Below, piece after piece: positions 1 to 7,860 of a stretch of DNA of 60,867 nucleotides. Source of the DNA: Pirellulales bacterium. GTDB lineage: Bacteria; Planctomycetota; Planctomycetia; Pirellulales; PALSA-1355. Numbering within the stretch: the stretch's first letter is position 1; every line of letters begins with the position of its first letter. Under the pieces are notes generated by a model that saw only the letters and a program-made list of their open reading frames with translations, was not told the origin of the DNA and ran no database searches. The position numbers and the translations under genes were made by a program. Location: the NCBI GenBank assembly GCA_022844125.1, contig JALHMI010000025.1, positions 1 through 60,867 on the forward strand, written 5' to 3'.

Positions 1-116
1 ACCGGCCTGCGAAAGATGAAGCGAACCCTGGAACAGGCCCTACCCACTGAACATCGAAAACTCAACAACTAACCACTAGCAAGCTAGCGCAACTTCAAAA
101 CTCACGCGTCGGGTTG
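1..116. repeat. Contig-end inverted repeat, left copy
   Basis: These bases are the reverse complement of 60748-60863 with one mismatch (C versus T at position 103). The inner end is the motif ACGCGTCGGGTTG, shared with the AACCCGACGCG palindromes at 32771 and 53065. The repeat runs off the window edge, so its full length is unknown. The simplest reading is that the assembly stopped inside two copies of a dispersed genomic repeat. Confidence 0.9.
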
Positions 117-160
117 TGATGAAGTGGCGATGGGCAGAGTCCACTTCGCGCCGCAAAGCT

Positions 161-1378
161 CTACTGCTCGAGTCGCTCGCGGGCCTCGTCGGCCCAAGGG
201 CTGCCCGGGGCCAGCTCCAGAAACCGCTCCCAGTGGCGGCCGGCCTGGTCCGCTCGGCCGAGCGTGTCGAGCGTTCGGGCGAGGTGATAGTGGGCGTCTT
301 CGTAGTCGTCATGGAAGGTCAAAGCGCCCTCAAAGGCACTGACCGCCAGCTCATGTTCGCCCAGCTCGGCGAGCACACAACCCAGGTTCAGCCGGGCCTC
401 GACATAATCTTCGTCCAGCTCGATCGCCATGTAGTAGCGTTCGCGGGCGGCGGGCAGCTCGCCCAGGCGATAGAGCGTTTCTGCCAGCAGGAAGTTGGTT
501 TCTGCGCGGGGTCCACCAGCCACGAGCGAGGCCCGATAAGCGTCTGCCGCGGCGCGCAGATCGCCCTGATCTTCGAGCTGGCCGGCAGTGTAGAGCAGAT
601 CGTCGGGGGTCAGCGGCGGCTCGACGCGCGGATCGAACTGCAGCACGGCGTCGAGCGGGCGGATATCGAGTGACGAGTCGTCGGCTTCATCGGCGGCGTC
701 GAAGTCGAAACGCAGCTGGCCGCCGGCCTCGATGAGGCCCCCTTCCTGACGCACGAGGAGCTGTTTGCCCTGTACGACGATGGAGAGCTCGGCCAGCGGG
801 CGTTTCACCTGGGGAAGCTTCCGCGCGAGCGCGGCGAGCGCTTTGCCGATCGCCGCCGGGGACATGCCGGCGGTGAGCAGCTCCTGGATTCGGCGGGCGG
901 TGGCGACTTCCTCAAAGGCGAAGTACGGCAGGCGGCGGACTTCGCGCGTGGCAACGAGCCAGCCGCGTCCGTGCCAGCGGCGGATCGTCGAGACTTCAGC
1001 GCCCGCCAGTCGCGCGAGCATCGGCGGCGTGTACAGCTGCTGGGCATCGTGCTCGCGCTCGACCAGGCCAAGTTGCTGCCAGAGCTGCGACTCGCCGATG
1101 ATTGCGAGCGTGCCGGATTCGTAAGCCATGCGCGCGGCCGGTTCGAACGAAGCGGCCGTGGATCGGGGATCGGCCGGAGCGTCCTGCTCGCCGAGCACGA
1201 CAAGCGTGGTGGCGGCGTCGGGAGCGTCGGCAAGCGAAGCGCCGGCCTGGCGGATCAGCCGCTGGGCGTCGCGGCGGGACATGCCGGCCAGGCGGCCGAC
1301 GATGGCGATTCGCTCGCTGGCCAGCGAACCGGCCGGCGGATCAGTCCCGCCTTGCACATCGCCGCCAGCCTGCTGCAT
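161..1378 (-). CDS. BRCT-like / MerR-type HTH / TPR fusion protein
   Basis: About 405 aa, cytoplasmic. Roughly residues 20-110 look like a BRCT-type fold (IAIVGRLAGMSRRDAQRLI, then TTLVVLGE). Residues 115-185 resemble a MerR-family winged helix (LYTPPMLARLAGAEVSTIRR with a following arginine/tryptophan wing). From about residue 255 to the end there are three or four tetratricopeptide repeats (for example AETNFLLAETLYRLGEL). The order suggests a DNA-binding regulator with a protein-interaction tail; its target is unknown. The longest reading frame begins at a TTG at 1462, but the ATG at 1378 has a GAGG about ten bases upstream and removes an unlikely basic extension. The domain assignments come from motif recognition only. 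Confidence 0.75.
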   Translation of the reverse strand: MQQAGGDVQGGTDPPAGSLASERIAIVGRLAGMSRRDAQRLIRQAGASLADAPDAATTLVVLGEQDAPADPRSTAASFEPAARMAYESGTLAIIGESQLWQQLGLVEREHDAQQLYTPPMLARLAGAEVSTIRRWHGRGWLVATREVRRLPYFAFEEVATARRIQELLTAGMSPAAIGKALAALARKLPQVKRPLAELSIVVQGKQLLVRQEGGLIEAGGQLRFDFDAADEADDSSLDIRPLDAVLQFDPRVEPPLTPDDLLYTAGQLEDQGDLRAAADAYRASLVAGGPRAETNFLLAETLYRLGELPAARERYYMAIELDEDYVEARLNLGCVLAELGEHELAVSAFEGALTFHDDYEDAHYHLARTLDTLGRADQAGRHWERFLELAPGSPWADEARERLEQ

Positions 1379-1655
1379 GAGGATCCTCGCCGAGAGAAAC
1401 GTCAAGGAGCCCCGCAGGAACTCCAAGCGGCGTAGTCTGGCAAACGGGGTGCGGGAAGTCAAACGAGCGGCGCGAGTCTAATCGCTCTCGTAGCCTTGGG
1501 CACGCTCGGTGCGAGTGCGGGAATAGCAGAGCAAGGCGAAAAGATCGGCCTTCCTGACCAGGAGCGCTCCGATCACGACCTGCGCTGCGGCCATCACGGG
1601 GTGATGTCGCACAGTCCAGGCTACTTCGAGAGTAATGGACGCTCACGAAAGTACA

Positions 1656-1690
1656 CCGGGCACGAACCGTACTTGGCGATTCGTGCCCGG
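1656..1690 (-). terminator. Hairpin downstream of the YTV-like gene
   Basis: An 11-bp perfect stem (CCGGGCACGAA with TTCGTGCCCGG) and a 13-base loop lie about 30 bases after the stop at 1721. On the minus strand it is followed by a moderately T-rich stretch (TGTACTTTCG), so it is a plausible but not classic intrinsic terminator. Confidence 0.45.
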
Positions 1691-1720
1691 GCGTGGGTCT
1701 CGATTGTCATGCAGCTCCAA

Positions 1721-3142
1721 CTAGGTCGAGGGGTCGGCCGTCGGTTCAGGAGCCGTCGTATTGGGAGCTTCCTCGTCGAGCGGGCCTTCGAACTTGTCCT
1801 GCGGCGTCGTCTGCTGGGCTTCCGGCTGCGTATTCGGCTGGGCCGGCGTTTCGGCCGGCGCGGTCGGACGCTCGGTCTGCTCCGGCTTGGCCAAATTCGG
1901 CTTCTGTTCGCCGGGGCTCGACGGATAGGTCGGAGCGGGCTGCGAGTAGGTCGGTGCAGGCGAGTAGCTCGGCGCTGCTGCGGCAGGAGCTGCTTGCGGT
2001 ACGACCGTCGCGATCGGGTTTCCACAGGGGTCGATCGGCACGCGGCGAACGATCACGCGCGGCACTTGCTGCACGTAGGTCACCGGCACTTGCTTCTCGA
2101 CGATGCGCGGAATGCGAACCGTCTGCTCGACGGCCACCATCCGGCAAACCTGAACAGGCGTCTGTTCGACGCGTTCTTCGGTCACCATCCGGCAGGTCGT
2201 CACCGGAATCTTGCGGACGACCTCCTCTTCAACCATCTTGCAGACCTGGACCTGCGTCTGCTGCGGCACGCGTTCGACCACCTGGCGGAAAGTTGTCACC
2301 GGTACGCGGCGAACTTGTTCTTCCTGCACCATGCGGCAGACCTGCACCGGCACCTTGCGGACGACCTCCTCGGCCACCATCCGCTGCACTTGCACCGGCA
2401 CCTTGCGAGTCATCACGCGGGCCACCATTTGCGTTTGCGGAACCTGCTGGGCCACGATGTTCGGCGCCCACATGCGGGCCGTCGTCACCGTCGCTGGAGC
2501 TTGCTCGGGTACCCAGGTCAGACCGCCACGCGTCGGCACCGACGTGCCGGTCCGCGGGTCGATCACACAGGTGCTCGACAGCCAGCGGAGCCGAGTGCGG
2601 GTCGGGCCGGGAGTGACCGAGATCTGGTCGACGAACTGCCCCTGATCGACGAAGTTCGTGGTCATCGTGGTCACCGGTTCCATCACGGTGAAGGCTTCTT
2701 CGCGTTCGGACGTCTCGATGACGGGACGCTGAACCGTGAAGCGTTCTTCACGTTCTTGCGTCTCCATCACGGGACGCTGCACGACGATCCGTTCTTCGCG
2801 TTCGCTGGTCTCGGCGACCTGGCGAACGACGTCGTAGCTCGTGTCGCGAAGCTGCGTTTCCCACACGGGGCGGAGCACCCGGGTGCGTTCTTCGCGCTCG
2901 CTGGTTTCCATCACCGGGCGCTGCACCGTAAAGCGGCGCTCGCGCATCTCGGTTTCCATTACCGGGCGATACGTGATTTGCTTCTGTTCTTCAAAGACGG
3001 TTTCGGTCTCCAGCCGGAAAGCGGTGAACTGTTTCTGGTCGTAGACCGTCTCGTAGTCTAGGCGATATTCCTGGCAGAAATCCTGCGCCAGCGCGCCGGT
3101 GGCACACATCAGCGAAGTCAGTAGTGCGAAGGCCCGAACCAT
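1721..3142 (-). CDS. YTV-like repetitive secreted protein
   Basis: About 473 aa. The ATG at 3142 gives a clean signal peptide (hydrophobic ALLTSLMCATGALAQ, then DFC); an ATG at 3205 would add 21 residues and spoil it. Residues about 54-160 hold about seven copies of a 16-residue unit of the type FTVQRPVMETSEREER. Residues about 230-370 hold about eight copies of a second 16-residue unit of the type RMVEEEVVRKIPVTTC, which carries cysteines. The tail, about 380-473, is rich in Pro, Ala, Gln, Glu and Thr. The R-x-V-x-E core and spacing resemble the YTV repeats described in planctomycete cell-surface proteins. Inferred role: structural component of the wall or periplasm. No enzymatic motif is visible. 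Confidence 0.75.
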   Translation of the reverse strand: MVRAFALLTSLMCATGALAQDFCQEYRLDYETVYDQKQFTAFRLETETVFEEQKQITYRPVMETEMRERRFTVQRPVMETSEREERTRVLRPVWETQLRDTSYDVVRQVAETSEREERIVVQRPVMETQEREERFTVQRPVIETSEREEAFTVMEPVTTMTTNFVDQGQFVDQISVTPGPTRTRLRWLSSTCVIDPRTGTSVPTRGGLTWVPEQAPATVTTARMWAPNIVAQQVPQTQMVARVMTRKVPVQVQRMVAEEVVRKVPVQVCRMVQEEQVRRVPVTTFRQVVERVPQQTQVQVCKMVEEEVVRKIPVTTCRMVTEERVEQTPVQVCRMVAVEQTVRIPRIVEKQVPVTYVQQVPRVIVRRVPIDPCGNPIATVVPQAAPAAAAPSYSPAPTYSQPAPTYPSSPGEQKPNLAKPEQTERPTAPAETPAQPNTQPEAQQTTPQDKFEGPLDEEAPNTTAPEPTADPST

Positions 3143-3713
3143 TTCCGTCCATCCTGCTCGCAGTCGAGCAACCAGTTTGAGGGTGAGAATTCGTGGGAGA
3201 TTCATTGAAGTTATAGGTCACGATGCACATCATGCGCCGCGCAAGAACATCATCACTAGAGCATGGCGGACGAACGAAACACACGCAAATTCTTTCCTGC
3301 GTCGCGCGCATCAGTCCGCGGCTAAAGTCTTGCTTGGGGAACGACTTGCGGCGCGAAAAAAAATTTTCAAGTTCGCCGGGACTTACGTCCGAGACAGCAC
3401 TGCTGGTCCGTCGCGCAAGCATTTACGTGACAGCACTTTACGTCGGCATGCTTACCCAACCGGAAAGGTTTAACTTGGTGTTTTTGGGGATCTTGCTGAA
3501 GGGTGTTTGAGCGATCTCGGAAGCGATCAGTCGGAGCGTGAATCGCGCTGAGAGTGGTCCCCTGAGCGACCGCGGAATCGCTACGACCCGCGCGACGTGA
3601 GAGAGCCGTTACAACCATAACGACGTGTAAGAATGACACGACCGGAAGTGCGTTTTGAAAAGCCGACACGCGCGGAGCTGGATCGCATGCTCGTTACGCG
3701 GAACTTCCGCAGA
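3143..3713. other. Intergenic stretch without recognised gene
   Basis: About 570 bases between the start of the YTV-like gene and the stop of the HEAT-repeat gene. Short open frames here have no recognisable motif. There is a run of A near 3357-3365 and no clear terminator or RNA gene. It presumably holds the YTV-like promoter, which I could not place. Confidence 0.5.
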
Positions 3714-4733
3714 CTACTTCGCCGCGGCGGCGCGATCGTCGAAGTGATTCAGCGCGCTCGTGGCTTCGACGCGGGTCTCTTGCGAGATGTCGCCGGCCAG
3801 CAGCTTCTCGATCGCTGAGCGGAGTTCAGCGAGGTCGGCCTCGGGATTTGCTTCGGCCAATTGGCCGCTGGCCCTGAGGGCATTGATCGTGATCAGGGCT
3901 CGCTTGAACTCGCGCATCTGCGGCTCTTTCTCCGCGTCGACGCCGGCCGTCTCCGCCGGATCGAGCATCTCGAGCAGCACCGGAATGGCGGCCGTGCTGC
4001 CGTGTTGTGCGAGGCGCAAGGCGGCGTTGTAGCGCACGTCGGGATTCGCGTCTCCCAGCAAAAACTGGAGCTTTTCGAGCATCGCCGGCGTGCCGATGAT
4101 GCCCAGTGTGACGGCGGCCACGCTGCGGGTGCGCGTGTCGCTGTCGCCGGCGGCACTGATCAGCACTTCCTCCAGCTTCTCGTTCTTCGTGAAGGCGTCG
4201 TTCTGTGGCCCGACATTGTCGGCCAAAATCGCGATGCCTTCGAGCGCCGCGCGGCGGACGTCCGCCTCTTTCTCATCGCGCACGGTGGTGGCCGCTTCCA
4301 GCAGCGCCGGCAGCCCGTCCGGAACGGTGAATTCGCCCAGCGCGCGGCTCAGGTAAATCCGAAGCGAAATCGGATTCTCCTCCAGGCTGCCGTCTTTGAT
4401 TTCAGTTTGCAGGATGCCGGCCAGTTGCCTGGCGAGTTCGGGATCGTTCTTCAGCGTGGGACTTTTCGAGTCGCGTTCGGCTCGCAAAGCGTTCGCCAGA
4501 TTGAAAGCCGCCTGCCAGCGAGCTTCGTTGTTGCGCTGCAGTGCACTTACGAACGCATCGCGATCGTTTCCCTTCTGGGCGAGCCAGTTGAAGAGCACCC
4601 AGATCATCACCACCACGACGACGATGACGCCGGGAACGACGAACAACTGGATCAAAAAGCCGGCGCTTGGGGGCTCGACCGGTGGCAGCTCGGCGGGACG
4701 CGCGCCCGGCGAGCGGGAGGGATCGGAGGACAT
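3714..4733 (-). CDS. Membrane-anchored HEAT-repeat protein
   Basis: About 339 aa. A proline-rich N-terminal segment is followed by one strong transmembrane helix (IQLFVVPGVIVVVVVMIWVL, about residues 28-47). The rest is a soluble domain of alpha-helical HEAT-like repeats, visible as units such as DTRTRSVAAVTLGIIGTP and NPDVRYNAALRLAQHGS. Such repeats normally act as protein-binding scaffolds; no catalytic residues are seen. The ATG at 4733 is preferred over a GTG at 4751 in the same frame. It is divergent from the lipoate ligase-like gene, with 149 bases between the two starts. Function unknown. Confidence 0.75.
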   Translation of the reverse strand: MSSDPSRSPGARPAELPPVEPPSAGFLIQLFVVPGVIVVVVVMIWVLFNWLAQKGNDRDAFVSALQRNNEARWQAAFNLANALRAERDSKSPTLKNDPELARQLAGILQTEIKDGSLEENPISLRIYLSRALGEFTVPDGLPALLEAATTVRDEKEADVRRAALEGIAILADNVGPQNDAFTKNEKLEEVLISAAGDSDTRTRSVAAVTLGIIGTPAMLEKLQFLLGDANPDVRYNAALRLAQHGSTAAIPVLLEMLDPAETAGVDAEKEPQMREFKRALITINALRASGQLAEANPEADLAELRSAIEKLLAGDISQETRVEATSALNHFDDRAAAAK

Positions 4734-4882
4734 GGGGTGGAACTCGGGCACTCGGTCGGTAATAAAGTAAGTGTAGGAGCCGAGTTGTGGGCGTCAAGCG
4801 TGAGCGGTTTGGCGCGGAATTGGGGCGTTTCAGGCGGGATTTTTCGGACGGCAGCCGGCATTCGGCTGGGAGCACAGGCGGC

Positions 4883-5608
4883 ATGGAGTATCTCGATCTG
4901 ACCCTCGCCACGCCCCAAGAGAACATCGCGCTGGACGAGGCCCTGCTCGATGAGGCCGAAACAGCCGAGCAGCCGAGCGAATGCTTGCGGGTGTGGGAGC
5001 CTGCCGAGCCAATGGTCGTCGTCGGGCGAAACTCGAAGGTCGATGGCGAAGTGAACACGGACTTCTGCCGCACAGGAGGCATACCGATTCTCAGGCGGGC
5101 GAGCGGGGGCTGCGCGATCGTCACCGGGCCCGGCTGTCTGATGTATGCCGTGGTGCTGTCGTACCGCGAGCGGCCAGAGCTGCGGCAACTGGATGAAGCG
5201 CACCGGTTTGTGCTTGACACGGTGCTCAAGGCTTTGCGGCCGCTGATCGCGAACGTCGACCGACAAGGAACGTGCGACCTGGTGGTCGGGCCGAACAAGT
5301 TTTCGGGCAACAGCCTGCGCTGTCGGCGGAATGCCCTGCTCTATCACGGCACGCTCTTGTATGACTTCCCGCTCGAGCTCGTGAGCAAGTGCCTGAAGCA
5401 GCCGCCGCGCGAGCCCGAGTATCGGGCCGGCCGCGAGCATGCGTCGTTCGTGATGAACCTGCCGGTGAGTGCCGAGGCGATGAAGGACGGGCTGCAGATT
5501 GCGTGGAATGCTGACAAAGTGCGCCGGGTTTGGCCTGAGGATGAAGTGCGGCGCACGGTGCAAGCGCGAACGAAGCAGAAAGCTTGGGCACGTGACCAGG
5601 TTCGTTAG
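4883..5608 (+). CDS. Lipoate-protein ligase A family protein
   Basis: About 241 aa, cytoplasmic, of the BPL/LplA/LipB fold. It shows the two hallmark motifs: RRASGGCAIVTGPG (family form RRxSGGGxVxH) and GPNKFSGNSLRCRRNALLYH, where the lysine of NKxSGN is the family's catalytic and binding lysine. The His usually present in the first motif is Thr here. Expected role: transfer of lipoyl or octanoyl groups to carrier lysines; the exact substrate cannot be told. The upstream frame could begin at 4787, but the ATG at 4883 begins the conserved region (MEYLDLTLATPQENIALDEA). It heads a three-gene plus-strand run with a formyltransferase-like and a GNAT-like gene. Confidence 0.8.
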   Translation: MEYLDLTLATPQENIALDEALLDEAETAEQPSECLRVWEPAEPMVVVGRNSKVDGEVNTDFCRTGGIPILRRASGGCAIVTGPGCLMYAVVLSYRERPELRQLDEAHRFVLDTVLKALRPLIANVDRQGTCDLVVGPNKFSGNSLRCRRNALLYHGTLLYDFPLELVSKCLKQPPREPEYRAGREHASFVMNLPVSAEAMKDGLQIAWNADKVRRVWPEDEVRRTVQARTKQKAWARDQVR

Positions 5609-5619
5609 CCAGACGGTGA

Positions 5620-6441
5620 ATGAGCACGGCCATGAACATCGTCGTCATCAGCGATTGCGGGGCGTTCGATGTTTACCTGATCGACCACGTGCGTGCACAG
5701 TGGCCGCGGACCACGGTGCTGCGAGTGGGGCCGCCTGAGTCGGGGCTGACCGCGAAACGCCGACAAGCGCTGTTGCGACACCCGCTCGGCACCGGGCTGC
5801 GCTATGCGGAACAACTTCTGTTCTATCGCGGGTATCGCCGCCGCGTGGCCCGCAAAGTTTCTCAGTCGCTGTTCGGAACGGCGACACCGCCCGAGATCGA
5901 AGGCGCTCTCGACATTCGGCAGGCGGAGCTCAACACGCCGCAGACGCGAGCGCTGTTGCTGCAACTAGCGCCGGACGTGCTGCTGGTCACTTCGTCTCCG
6001 CTTTTGAAGCCGGAAATCTACGGCACGGCGCGGCTGGCAGCGATCAACGTGCACCGGGGCATTACGCCGGCCTATCGTGGTGAATCAACGTTGTTCTGGG
6101 CGCTGCTGCAAGGCGACTACGAACACGTGGGGGTAACAATCCATCATCTCGACCGGGGAATCGACACAGGCCGCGTTCTGGCGCAAGGCACCTTACCCTG
6201 CGAAGGAATGGCAACGGAAGCAGCATTACTAGTGGAGGCTGCGCGAGTGAGCAGCGAACTCGTGCTGGAATTCTTGTCTGCGGCAGATACACGCCCCACG
6301 GGTGAGGCATTGGGAGGACCGGGGCGATTGTATCTCGGTCGAGAGCGACGCATCTGGCACGATGCAAAATTGTTCCTGCGCTGCCTGCTGAGTGCGAAAA
6401 AAGTTCGCACGGGCGAGGTGCGCAAACTAAAGTACTTCTAG
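5620..6441 (+). CDS. Formyltransferase family protein (Fmt/PurN-like fold)
   Basis: About 273 aa. The core motif NVHRGITPAYRG carries Asn143 and His145, and Asp182 lies in DRGIDTG. Together these match the Asn-His-Asp catalytic set of the formyl-tetrahydrofolate-dependent transferases. Unlike methionyl-tRNA formyltransferase it lacks a clear C-terminal Fmt domain, and the C-terminus (residues about 215-273) is basic and unassigned. The substrate may be an amino sugar or another amine; this is inference. The start ATG at 5620 follows GACGGTGA. It lies 11 bases after the lipoate ligase-like gene and 49 bases before the next CDS, so the three are probably co-transcribed. Confidence 0.75.
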   Translation: MSTAMNIVVISDCGAFDVYLIDHVRAQWPRTTVLRVGPPESGLTAKRRQALLRHPLGTGLRYAEQLLFYRGYRRRVARKVSQSLFGTATPPEIEGALDIRQAELNTPQTRALLLQLAPDVLLVTSSPLLKPEIYGTARLAAINVHRGITPAYRGESTLFWALLQGDYEHVGVTIHHLDRGIDTGRVLAQGTLPCEGMATEAALLVEAARVSSELVLEFLSAADTRPTGEALGGPGRLYLGRERRIWHDAKLFLRCLLSAKKVRTGEVRKLKYF

Positions 6442-6490
6442 CTTGGGCGCGACTTGTGTTTGCCCTCGCACTCCCCATTCCTGGTGGAGC

Positions 6491-7621
6491 ATGGCCGTGA
6501 AATCCGTTACCGATCCAGGTTCTCTGTTGTCCGCTGTCGAGCGAAGCGAGCTTGCGGTGCAAACGACCGTGGTCGGCGCGCGCGCGCTTAGTGCCGCAGA
6601 CCTTCAGGCCTGGGCAAGGCTGCAGCGAGAAGACCCAACGAGCGATAGCCCGTTCTTTCGTCCCGAATTCGCGCGCACGCTGGCCGAAGCGCGTTGCGAT
6701 GTGGAGGTGGGTATCGTGCGTTCAGGGGACCAGCCCCTGTGCTTCTTTCCTTTTCAGCGCTGCGGCGCTGCTGTGGGACGTCCGTTGGCGGCGCCGACAT
6801 CGGATTTTCAGGGGCCCATCGTTCGGGCTGGTTTTGCGCTGGATTTGCCCCGGCTGCTGCGCGACTGCGGACTGAATGCTTGGCACTTCACGGACGTGGT
6901 GGCCTCGAAGCGGATGTTCGAACCCTTCGCCTGGTCGCATGACGACTCGCCGTGCGTAGATCTCTCGCAAGGCTTCAGCGCATACCAGGAACAGCGGCGC
7001 GCAGTTGGCAGCCAGACCTGGCGCAAGACAATGCAAAAGTTCCGCAAGCTCGAGCGCGCCTGCGGGCCGGTGCGGTTTGAGCTGGCGACGCCCGACCCGC
7101 GCGTGCTGCAAGAGCTCTTGTACTGGAAGTCGCAGCAATGTCATGCGCGGGGACACGTCGAGCTGTTCGCGTTCGACTGGACCTTGCAAATGCTCCAACG
7201 ACTGCTGATGTTCGATCGGGCCGAGTTCTCGGCGAGACTGGCCGCGATGTACGTGGGCAACGAACTACAGGCCGCGTTCTATTGCCTGCAGTCGCACGAC
7301 GTGTTGCATGTCTGGATCATCGCCCATCGGCTGGAAGCGAGCCGCTACTCCCCCGGCTATCAGTTGCTGGCTCGCTTGATCGAGCATGCCGGAGAACTGG
7401 GCGTTCGGCGAATCGACTTGGGCCGGGGCGGAGAGCGATTCAAGTCGAGCTTCGCCAACAGCGCGATACAAGTTGCCGAAGGTTCAGTTGACCTGAGGCC
7501 TGTCCGGCGGCAACTGGGAAAGGCCTGGTTTCGGTTGCGCCGGTGCGAACAACTGCGAAACCGCTTTCGGGTGCCCTGGCGGTGGGCCAAGCGACTCCGC
7601 GATCAGCTGATGTATCGTTGA
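6491..7621 (+). CDS. GNAT / FemAB-like acyltransferase (CelD/BcsL type)
   Basis: About 376 aa. The pattern is that of the CelD/BcsL acetyltransferases with a FemAB-like GNAT fold. The middle has the basic helix (SQTWRKTMQKFRKLERACG), then a long helical segment. The C-terminal half has the fold core LAAMYVGNELQAAFYCL followed by RRIDLGRGGERFKSSFAN. Such proteins usually modify exported polysaccharides or lipids. The ATG at 6491 with TGGTGGAGC just upstream is preferred over a TTG at 6443. Proximity to the formyltransferase-like gene suggests a shared sugar- or amine-modification role, but the substrate is not visible. Confidence 0.7.
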   Translation: MAVKSVTDPGSLLSAVERSELAVQTTVVGARALSAADLQAWARLQREDPTSDSPFFRPEFARTLAEARCDVEVGIVRSGDQPLCFFPFQRCGAAVGRPLAAPTSDFQGPIVRAGFALDLPRLLRDCGLNAWHFTDVVASKRMFEPFAWSHDDSPCVDLSQGFSAYQEQRRAVGSQTWRKTMQKFRKLERACGPVRFELATPDPRVLQELLYWKSQQCHARGHVELFAFDWTLQMLQRLLMFDRAEFSARLAAMYVGNELQAAFYCLQSHDVLHVWIIAHRLEASRYSPGYQLLARLIEHAGELGVRRIDLGRGGERFKSSFANSAIQVAEGSVDLRPVRRQLGKAWFRLRRCEQLRNRFRVPWRWAKRLRDQLMYR

Positions 7622-7860
7622 GTAAAGCAGGTCTGCCCCAGCACTTCCGGTCGTCATCCGGATGGCGACTGAGTCGCTGGCTTGGGCTTGTCGTCGGTCG
7701 CGTGTTTTTCCTTCCACACAACGATAGGCACGTGGTTCCGCAACAATGGCGTGTGAATTCGCCTGAAGGCTACCTTGTCTCAGGGAGGACCGACGAACCA
7801 TTATAGTGCGCCACTCCCACGCAGCGGCACGCCCACCTTTTATGGAACAAGCTGGCGGAA

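Noticed and set aside
1496-3061. Long plus-strand frame opposite the YTV-like gene
   Set aside because: It is a shadow of the repeats in GC-rich DNA; its product is only histidine- and arginine-rich low-complexity sequence.
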